This document shows positions 7,834 through 14,055 of a stretch of 14,055 nt of DNA, in pieces. A program made the position numbers and the translations under genes. The notes beneath the pieces are model-generated. The model was not told where the DNA came from. It ran no database searches and saw nothing but the letters and a program-made list of their open reading frames with translations. The DNA is from Devosia sp. (lineage in GTDB: Bacteria > Pseudomonadota > Alphaproteobacteria > Rhizobiales > Devosiaceae). The stretch lies in assembly GCA_011322005.1 (NCBI GenBank), contig DROE01000297.1, positions 1 through 14,055 on the forward strand. Direction: 5' to 3'. Each line of letters opens with the position of its first letter. Positions within the stretch are counted from its first letter, which is position 1.

Positions 7834-8475
7834 ATGAACGCTCCTGCAACGCTTGTCATTGATACTTCCGGGCCGCACCTGCAGCTGGCGCTGGTTCGTG
7901 GGGGCGAGGTGACAACGCTGGTTGAGCCTCTCGCCACAGGCCACGCGGAAATTCTTTTTGTCCGGCTCGCCTCTTTTCTTAAACGGAACAATCTGACCTA
8001 CGACGACGTGAGCCGTATCGCTGTCACCACTGGCCCCGGCTCATTCACGGGCCTGCGCATCGGCATTTCCGCCGCCCGGGGGCTGGCTCTTGCCCTCGAC
8101 ATAGAATCGGCCGGCATTCCAAACCTGTTCGCCCTGTCATTGATGGCTCCGGCCACAAACAAAAAACCGATTTCGGTCGTGCTGGATGCGCGGCGCTCTG
8201 AAGCCTATGCCCAGCGCTTTTCCTCCCCCGGACAGCCGTTGGACAATGCAGTGATTCTGCCACTGGCGCTGGCCGAAAAAGACTATCGGACACCGGATAT
8301 GTATCTGATGATCAACCCCCGGTTGGACATAGCGCCTGTGGCTGAATTTGCCCATCGTCTGAACGCGGGAAATCTAGGCCACTTCCCCCCGGTCCCGACC
8401 TACATCCGGGCGGCGGACGCCAAGCCGCAGACAAACAAGTGGATTGCCCTTCAGGGCAAAGCTAGTGCAAAATGA
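7834..8475 (+). CDS. tsaB: tRNA threonylcarbamoyladenosine biosynthesis protein TsaB
   Basis: TsaB is the partner of TsaD in making t6A37 on ANN-decoding tRNAs. It is an ASKHA-fold protein that scaffolds the TsaD-TsaE complex. The N-terminal strand TLVIDTSGPHLQLALV and the signature TGPGSFTGLRIGISAARGLA (GPGSFTGLRIG at 67-77) identify it clearly, and the 213-residue length is normal. The start is less certain. ATGs at 7822 and 7834 and a TTG at 7798 are all in frame and none has a good Shine-Dalgarno. 7834 was chosen because it gives a TsaB N-terminus that begins just before the first strand. It lies 54 bases after nfuA and is followed by rimI within seven bases, the usual tsaB-rimI pairing. 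Confidence 0.93.
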   Translation: MNAPATLVIDTSGPHLQLALVRGGEVTTLVEPLATGHAEILFVRLASFLKRNNLTYDDVSRIAVTTGPGSFTGLRIGISAARGLALALDIESAGIPNLFALSLMAPATNKKPISVVLDARRSEAYAQRFSSPGQPLDNAVILPLALAEKDYRTPDMYLMINPRLDIAPVAEFAHRLNAGNLGHFPPVPTYIRAADAKPQTNKWIALQGKASAK

Positions 8476-8482
8476 GTCGCAA

Positions 8483-8962
8483 ATGAAAATATGGATGGCC
8501 CCGGCGGGCCTGCATGTGGAGCCGGGCCTGATGAAAGACGCAAAAAACCTCGCCCGCCTGCACACCGCCGCGTTTTTTCGTGGCTGGTCGGAAAGTGAAC
8601 TCGCCGCCTATATTTCAACTCCCCACAAGACACCCCTTTATGTGGCCTGCAACGCCCGGCGCCACATTGCCGGATTCGTTGTTTTGCAGCTGGCCGGCGA
8701 CGAGGCCGAATTGCTGTCCATCGTTGTTGCGCCCCGGTGGCGGGGCAGGGGCTTGGGTGAGGCGTTGCTGCGCGCCGGAATTGATGACCTTAGGACCACC
8801 CCGGTTGAACGTATGTTTCTTGAGGTTGATGAGGCCAACGAGCCGGCCATTCGCCTTTATCGCCGTTTCGGCTTTATCGAGGTGGGCAAACGCAAAGGTT
8901 ACTTTCCGCTCAGGGGAGGCTCCCCGGCCACGGCGCTGGTGATGCGCTGTGAATTTGTCTAA
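8483..8962 (+). CDS. rimI: Ribosomal-protein-alanine N-acetyltransferase RimI (GNAT family)
   Basis: RimI acetylates the N-terminal alanine of ribosomal protein S18 using acetyl-CoA. The 159-residue protein has the GNAT fold. The acetyl-CoA pyrophosphate loop is Arg85-W-R-Gly88-R-Gly90 in VVAPRWRGRGLGEALL, preceded by the beta-4 strand AELLSIVVAP. The later motif FLEVDEANEPAIRLYRRFGFIEVGKRKGYF (about 112-141) is typical of RimI, with Glu115 and Tyr126 at the usual active-site positions. Substrate specificity is inferred from the tsaB-rimI pairing. A general GNAT role cannot be excluded. The ATG at 8483 is preceded only by a weak GAG. An ATG four codons later (8495) is an alternative, and a TTG at 8444 would overlap tsaB. 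Confidence 0.9.
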   Translation: MKIWMAPAGLHVEPGLMKDAKNLARLHTAAFFRGWSESELAAYISTPHKTPLYVACNARRHIAGFVVLQLAGDEAELLSIVVAPRWRGRGLGEALLRAGIDDLRTTPVERMFLEVDEANEPAIRLYRRFGFIEVGKRKGYFPLRGGSPATALVMRCEFV

Positions 8963-8966
8963 ACTG

Positions 8967-8988
8967 AAAAAATCGGCCGGCCCTTTTT
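8967..8988. promoter_or_regulatory. Symmetric A6 / GGCCGGCC / T5 element between rimI and the Fur-family gene
   Basis: A run of six A (8967-8972), the 8-bp palindrome GGCCGGCC (8975-8982) and five T (8984-8988) form a near-symmetric dyad in the 45-base gap, just upstream of the GAGGTGA ribosome site. The stem has no proper loop, so it is a poor terminator. It could be an operator for the downstream metalloregulator or chance. Confidence 0.25.
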
Positions 8989-9007
8989 GGCTACGAGGTG
9001 AATTGCA

Positions 9008-9472
9008 TTGAACCAGAAGTCAGATATCGAGCAGTCCCTTGAGGAGCAGTGCGCTGCCCGCGGCATGCGCATGACCGACCAGCGCCGCATTATCGCCCAG
9101 GTCATCCAGAAGGCTGCCGACCATCCCGACGTGGAGGAACTATATCGCCGGGCCTCTGCCATTGACGCAGGAATTTCCCTTTCCACTGTCTACCGGACCC
9201 TCAATCTGTTTGAGGAAACCGGGCTTGTCACCAGGCACGATTTCAAGGATGGCCGGGCCCGGTTTGAACCCATTCCCGACGAACATCATGACCATCTGAT
9301 CGATATCCGTTCCGGAAAAGTCATTGAATTCCGCAACGAGGAAATCGAGGCTATTCAGGAGCTGATTGCCCGCCGTCTGGGCTACACTCTGGTCGACCAC
9401 CGTCTTGAACTTTATGCAGTACCTCTGGCTGACAGCTCCGCCAGCGACCCCGAGCCGGAGGAATCTCAATGA
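9008..9472 (+). CDS. fur: Fur-family metalloregulator (alphaproteobacterial Fur/Mur type)
   Basis: This is a DNA-binding metal sensor of 154 residues. The winged helix contains ISLSTVYRTLNLFEETGLV (about 56-74). The dimerisation domain has the metal cluster His93-His94-Asp95-His96 (EHHDHLID) and the stretch SGKVIEFRNEEIEAIQELIARRLGY typical of true Fur rather than Zur, PerR or Irr. The two cysteines of the structural zinc site of E. coli Fur (Cys93/Cys96) are replaced by Asp99 and Ser102, as in rhizobial Mur proteins. In that group the protein often senses manganese and represses Mn uptake, so Mur is as likely a name as Fur. The TTG start at 9008 has GAGGTGA seven bases upstream. The gene ends ATGA-overlapping plsC. 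Metal preference cannot be read from the sequence. Confidence 0.93.
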   Translation: MNQKSDIEQSLEEQCAARGMRMTDQRRIIAQVIQKAADHPDVEELYRRASAIDAGISLSTVYRTLNLFEETGLVTRHDFKDGRARFEPIPDEHHDHLIDIRSGKVIEFRNEEIEAIQELIARRLGYTLVDHRLELYAVPLADSSASDPEPEESQ

Positions 9473-10278
9473 TTCGCCGTCTGCTGTTTTTCTTTTTCAT
9501 CATGGTGCCGTTTGTAATTGTCGGTGTTCCCGTTCAGTGGCTGATTGTGCGCTTGGGCCTGCCGGGATGGAACTTTCTGCCGCGCATTTTTCATCGCCTT
9601 GCTGCATTTTTTCTGGGGCTGCATGTCAATCTCATAGGAGAGCCCGAAACCGGGCGCGCCACGCTGGTGGTTGCCAACCATATTTCCTGGACGGACATTA
9701 TTGCCATCGGTTCGGTTGCGGACGTTACTTTCGTTGCCAAGGAGGAGTTGATAAAAATGCCCGTTGTCGGGCTTTTTTCAAAATTGCAGCGAACAATTTA
9801 CGTAAGCCCTTCGGCAAAGGCTGCGGCCCGCAATGCGCCGGGAGAAATGGCACGGCGCATGGCCGATGGAGGCGCTGTGTGTCTCTTCGCAGAGGGCCAG
9901 CCTGACGTTGGCACCCATGTTATGCCCTTTCGTTCCGGCCTTATCGCCTCGGCCCAGACTGCGATGATTGAGGCGGGGGCAAAATATGTATGTATCCAGC
10001 CTGTGACCATCGCCTATACCCATTTGCAGGGCCTGCCCATCACCCGCACGGAGCGCCCGCTCATTGCCTGGACACAGGCCAAGAGCATACGTGAAAACAT
10101 CTGGGATATTCTGGTCAGTGGCACGAGGGACGTAACGGTGGCGTTTGGTCAGCCCATGCCTTTTGCCGAAGGCGCCAACCGCAAGGCGATTTCCCAGCAG
10201 GCAGAAAACGAGGTTCGCCGGATGCTGGTTGCTCTCAACCGGGGGGAAAAGTTCGCCGAGCGCCACGATTGGGCCTGA
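9469..10278 (+). CDS. plsC: 1-acyl-sn-glycerol-3-phosphate acyltransferase (PlsC family)
   Basis: PlsC transfers an acyl chain to lysophosphatidic acid, making phosphatidic acid at the inner membrane. The 269-residue protein begins with a hydrophobic anchor (residues about 4-28) and a second hydrophobic patch near 44-53. The catalytic HX4D motif is His71-ISWT-Asp76 in VVANHISWTD. The acyl-acceptor motif FAEGQPDVG contains Glu142-Gly143, and MPFRSGL follows (about 152-158). The usual EGT is EGQ here, a mild deviation that does not touch the catalytic pair. Related lyso-ornithine-lipid acyltransferases (OlsA) share these motifs, so acceptor specificity is not proven. The ATG overlaps the preceding stop (ATGA), indicating coupling with the regulator gene. 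It is followed by a 194-base gap before miaB. Confidence 0.88.
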   Translation: MIRRLLFFFFIMVPFVIVGVPVQWLIVRLGLPGWNFLPRIFHRLAAFFLGLHVNLIGEPETGRATLVVANHISWTDIIAIGSVADVTFVAKEELIKMPVVGLFSKLQRTIYVSPSAKAAARNAPGEMARRMADGGAVCLFAEGQPDVGTHVMPFRSGLIASAQTAMIEAGAKYVCIQPVTIAYTHLQGLPITRTERPLIAWTQAKSIRENIWDILVSGTRDVTVAFGQPMPFAEGANRKAISQQAENEVRRMLVALNRGEKFAERHDWA

Positions 10279-10284
10279 TACTGA

Positions 10285-10433
10285 TGTCCATTGCCGCTGG
10301 CGCCCGCCAGCATTGTTTGGTAGCAACTGCCGTTCGTGCCCCAGGTCCTCAAGGCATGTCCCCCGGAGGCGCGTAGGGATCCTGGGGCAAAAGACATGCC
10401 GAAACAAGAAGAGTGGTTCGTGTCGAATGGATA
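10285..10433 (+). ncRNA. Candidate structured RNA or miaB leader with interleaved inverted repeats
   Basis: The 194-base plsC-miaB gap (10279-10472) has no credible ORF but is rich in complementary arms. A closing stem TGTCCATT (10285-10292) can pair with AATGGATA (10426-10433), with one G-U. Next comes a perfect hairpin GCTGGC/GCCAGC (10296-10301, 10306-10311; GCCC loop). Arm A TGCCCCAGG (10337-10345) is complementary to A' CCTGGGGCA (10381-10389), and arm B GGCATGTC (10353-10360) to B' GACATGCC (10393-10400). The order A-B-A'-B' means the two pairings cross, forming a pseudoknot or two alternative folds. No terminator-like T run follows, so a cis-acting miaB leader is as likely as a free RNA. 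No known RNA family was recognised, and the strand is uncertain. Confidence 0.35.
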
Positions 10434-10472
10434 CGGACAAACACAACATGCTGTAGTGAAAAGTGCACCCCC

Positions 10473-11893
10473 ATGACCACAAAGACCCAGAAACTGTTCA
10501 TAAAAACCTATGGCTGCCAGATGAATGTCTATGACAGCGCACGCATGGTCGATGCGCTGGCACCTCATGGCTATGTCACCACGAACATTTTGGATGAAGC
10601 AGACCTTGTTCTCCTCAATACCTGTCACATCCGCGAAAAGGCCTCCGAAAAGGTATTTTCCGAGCTCGGACGTCTCAGAAAACTGCGCAAAACAAGGGCG
10701 GAGCGAGGCAAGGCTACAATGATTGGAATTGCCGGATGTGTGGCCCAGGCCGAGGGCGAAGAGATTATCGAACGCGCGCCCCTTGTTGATCTGGTGTTCG
10801 GCCCCCAATCCTATCACCGCCTGCCCGACTTGGTGCAAAGGGCAAAAAACCAGTGCGTGGTCGACACGGATTTTCCTGAAGAGGACAAGTTTGACCATCT
10901 GCCGCAGGCTACAAAGCAGGCTACCATCGCCCGTGGACTTTCCGCTTTTCTCACCGTGCAGGAGGGCTGCGACAAATTCTGCTCGTTCTGCGTGGTTCCC
11001 TACACCAGAGGCAGTGAGGTCTCGCGTCCGGTTGCGCGGATTGTCGCTGAAGCAAAATCACTGGCGGAGGCCGGAGTGCGCGAAATCACTCTTCTGGGGC
11101 AGAATGTGAACTCCTATCATGGGCAGGACCCGAATGGGGTCGACACCGGGCTGGGTCCTCTTTTGTTCGAGTTGGCTGAAATTGAAGGCCTCGACCGCCT
11201 GCGCTACACCACCTCCCACCCACGGGATATGGACGACGAACTTATTGCCGCCCACGCCGACCTGCCCGAATTGATGCCCTACCTGCATCTTCCGGTGCAA
11301 AGTGGTTCGGACACAATTCTCAAAGCCATGAACCGCCAGCACACCGCCAAACATTATCTGGAAATTGTCGACAGGATTCGCACCGCCCGACCCGACATTG
11401 CCCTGTCGGGAGATTTCATAGTAGGTTTTCCCGGCGAAACCGATGCTGACTTTGCCGACACGCTCTCGCTGGTCAGGCAAGTCGGTTACGCTTCGGCCTA
11501 TTCATTCAAATATTCCCCGAGGCCGGGTACGCCTGGCGCTTCATTGGAGGGGCAGGTGGAGCCTCATATAGCCTCGGAGCGTCTTCTGGAGTTGCAAAAG
11601 CTCATCAAAGAACTTCAGCACGCCTTCAACGGCAACTGTGTTGGCAACACGATGGACGTGCTTTTGGAAAAACCGGGCCGCAAGCCCGGTCAGCTCGCCG
11701 GGCGTTCACCTTATTTGCAGGCGGTGCATGTAGATGCAGAGGAAACCATGATCGGGCAAATCGTTCCCTTGCGTATCAAATCCGCCGGGCAAAACTCACT
11801 TTACGGCGAACAGCTTGCCAAAACGCATTCCACATCCGATAATCGCGCCCAGTTGGCCCGGAACCTTGCCAACCAAGACGGAGCGCCTGAAGT

Positions 11894-11897
<4 letters not shown>
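10473..11897 (+). CDS. miaB: tRNA-2-methylthio-N6-dimethylallyladenosine synthase MiaB
   Basis: MiaB is a radical-SAM enzyme that converts i6A37 to ms2i6A37 in tRNA. It carries two [4Fe-4S] clusters. The 474-residue protein has the methylthiotransferase N-terminal domain with cluster ligands Cys15 (KTYGCQMN), Cys51 (NTCHIREKASEK) and Cys89 (GCVAQ). The radical-SAM motif is Cys166-xxx-Cys170-xx-Cys173 (CDKFCSFC). The stretch YSPRPGTPGA is typical of the family, and a TRAM RNA-binding domain (about 385-450) ends it. The NTCHIREKA and CDKFCSFCVVPYTRG stretches favour MiaB over MtaB or RimO. The ATG at 10473 starts at the family N-terminus but lacks a good Shine-Dalgarno. An open frame reaching back to 10413 adds unrelated residues. 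The leader upstream is highly structured. The stop overlaps the TTG of phoH. Confidence 0.96.
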
Positions 11898-12975
<1,078 letters not shown>

Positions 12976-12979
<4 letters not shown>

Positions 12980-13464
12980 TCAGGTCACGGTTTCCCCTGG
13001 AGGTTGATATTGTCATTTCCGACGCCGGCTGGCTGGAACTCGTTGAAGGAGTAAGGCTTGAGGTGCTCGCCCGAAAAGCGGTTCATACCGCCCTTGAGGC
13101 AACGGAACCTGATTTTGCAGGTCCTGCGGAATTGGCGCTGCTTTTGACAAATGATGATGAACAACGTGCTCTCAACAAAAAATGGCGTGGGCGGGACAAC
13201 ACCACAAACGTTCTCTCTTTTCCTCAAGTCGAGTCGTTTTTGCCCCTTTCCGCACTGTTGGGCGACATTATTCTGGCCCGCCAGACTGTTGCCAACGAAG
13301 CACAGGAAGGCCAAATCCCCCTTGAGCACCACTATGTGCATCTTGTTGTTCATGGATTTCTTCATATCTTGGGGTATGATCATCAGATTGAGGAACAAGC
13401 CCGCCTGATGGAAGGTTTGGAGACGCAGATACTGAAAACCCTTGGGGTTCCCGACCCCTATTAA
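12976..13464 (+). CDS. ybeY: Endoribonuclease YbeY (probable CTG start)
   Basis: YbeY is a zinc-dependent RNase for 16S rRNA 3'-end maturation and 70S ribosome quality control. The metal site His126-xxx-His130-xxxxx-His136 (HGFLHILGYDH) and the conserved Arg71 in KWRGRDNTTNVLSF are present. The conserved N-terminal strand (LEVDIVISDAGW, resembling other rhizobial YbeY) lies upstream of the first ATG/GTG/TTG in frame, a GTG at 13063. From the in-frame stop at 12901 to 13063 there is no ATG, GTG or TTG. CTG at 12976 overlaps the phoH stop as CTGA, parallel to the ATGA and TTGA overlaps of the neighbours, and AAGGGG lies nine bases upstream. This gives 162 residues. A CTG at 12997 (155 residues) is the main alternative. 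The product call is firm. The start is inferred. Confidence 0.9.
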
Positions 13465-13538
13465 CTCTAACTGGCGGCGCGCCGCATTGTGGCCACCCCG
13501 AAAATGGAGACAAAACCGTCAAGAATCGGTTCAGAACA

Positions 13539-14055
13539 ATGAACGACAGCGACCAGTCTACCGCCGCGGCGTCCCGGCCGCATCGCCCTGCCAGTGACCA
13601 GATCAGCGAAAAGAGTGGCGACCCTGACAATACCGGTGAAACAGACCATTCCGACCGGCCAGGTCTATGGAACCGGATAAAATCCCTTCTGACCGGAAAC
13701 CGCCTGACATTGCGCGATGACCTTCAGGTCGCACTGCTGGACAGCGCTCAGGACGCAACCTTTAGTGCTGGCGAACGCTCCATGCTGGCCAATGTGCTCA
13801 AACTCGCTGAGATGCGCGTTGAGCAGGTCATGGTTCCCCGTGCCGATATTGTCGCGGCAGATGCCAATGAAACTCTGGGTGAGGTTGTTCTCAAACTGCG
13901 CGAGTCGGGCCATTCACGTCTGCCGGTTTTTTCCCGGACTCTCGATGACATAGTTGGTATGATCCATATCAAGGATGCGTTGCTGCACCTGAGTGCACCC
14001 GTGGAAAAGCCCAACGGCTCGCCCATAAAGATGCTCAACCCCGCTCTCAGGAAAA
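13539..14055 (+). CDS. corC: CorC/TlyC-type CBS-domain protein, hemolysin family (3' end outside window)
   Basis: The first 172 codons of a CorC-like protein are in the window and the frame is open to its end. After a polar, low-complexity N-terminus (about 1-40) comes a short linker (RDDLQVALLDSAQDATFSAGERSMLANVLKLAEMRV). Then the first CBS domain begins: VMVPRADIVAADANETLGEVVLKLRESGHSRLPVFSRTLDDIVGMIHIKDAL (about 97-148). VMVPR and HSRLPVF are the usual landmarks. No membrane segment is seen, so this is the soluble CorC/TlyC type, often linked to Mg2+/Co2+ efflux or to ribosome-associated roles. The biochemical function is uncertain. The start ATG at 13539 is the earliest plausible one and has only a weak ribosome site. 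It follows ybeY by 74 bases, in the usual ybeY-corC order. Confidence 0.9.
   Translation, partial: MNDSDQSTAAASRPHRPASDQISEKSGDPDNTGETDHSDRPGLWNRIKSLLTGNRLTLRDDLQVALLDSAQDATFSAGERSMLANVLKLAEMRVEQVMVPRADIVAADANETLGEVVLKLRESGHSRLPVFSRTLDDIVGMIHIKDALLHLSAPVEKPNGSPIKMLNPALRK

Noticed and set aside
10285..10433. Naming the plsC-miaB structure as 6S RNA, tmRNA or a SAM-II riboswitch
   Set aside because: Size or pseudoknot topology is suggestive, but none of the conserved sequence signatures of these families could be recognised.
10413..10472. Upstream extension of miaB
   Set aside because: The 20 added residues are unlike MiaB, which normally starts shortly before KTYGCQMN; the stretch belongs to the structured leader.
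10149..10898. - strand open frames of about 240 codons across the plsC-miaB gap
   Set aside because: They overlap plsC and miaB in antisense and the translations show no recognisable domain or good ribosome site.
13474..13485. 12-bp palindrome GCGGCGCGCCGC after ybeY
   Set aside because: It is pure G+C with no T run or neighbouring motif, and such palindromes are expected by chance in GC-rich DNA.

Overview
This window is a block of conserved chromosomal housekeeping genes, all on the + strand, from an alphaproteobacterium. The gene order (mutS, glnD, murJ, trpS, usp, nfuA, tsaB, rimI, a Fur/Mur-type regulator, plsC, miaB, phoH, ybeY, corC) and the protein sequences best fit the Hyphomicrobiales (Rhizobiales). 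The genus cannot be named from the sequence alone. Coding density is very high. I see no mobile element, CRISPR array, rRNA or tRNA.

Positions 1-5350: the 3' part of mutS (mismatch repair) overlaps glnD (PII uridylyltransferase, nitrogen signalling), which overlaps murJ (lipid II flippase) by ATGA. Positions 5351-5455 are a leader for trpS with a 16-bp perfect palindrome and further inverted repeats. trpS (5456-6490) is followed closely by a universal-stress-protein gene (6528-7022), which ends in a hairpin. Positions 7023-7215 hold no gene but contain a plausible promoter overlapped by a 7-3-7 palindrome resembling an Irr iron/heme box. Next comes nfuA (Fe-S cluster carrier), followed by tsaB (tRNA t6A synthesis), rimI (ribosomal protein acetylation), a Fur/Mur-type metalloregulator and plsC (phospholipid acyltransferase).

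Positions 10279-10472 have no credible ORF but contain several inverted repeats, two of them interleaved in A-B-A'-B' order, as in an RNA pseudoknot or a two-state switch. They lie immediately upstream of miaB. miaB, phoH and ybeY then overlap head to tail, and the first 172 codons of a CorC/TlyC CBS-domain protein close the window.

Functionally the block links translation quality (trpS, tsaB, rimI, miaB, ybeY), envelope synthesis (murJ, plsC) and metal or nitrogen control (glnD, nfuA, the Fur-family gene). miaB makes a Fe-S enzyme and nfuA a Fe-S carrier. I found no clearly novel multigene system. The items most worth a second look are the interleaved inverted repeats before miaB, the absence of any ATG/GTG/TTG for the conserved N-terminus of ybeY (CTG start inferred), the Irr-like box before nfuA and the palindromic trpS leader.
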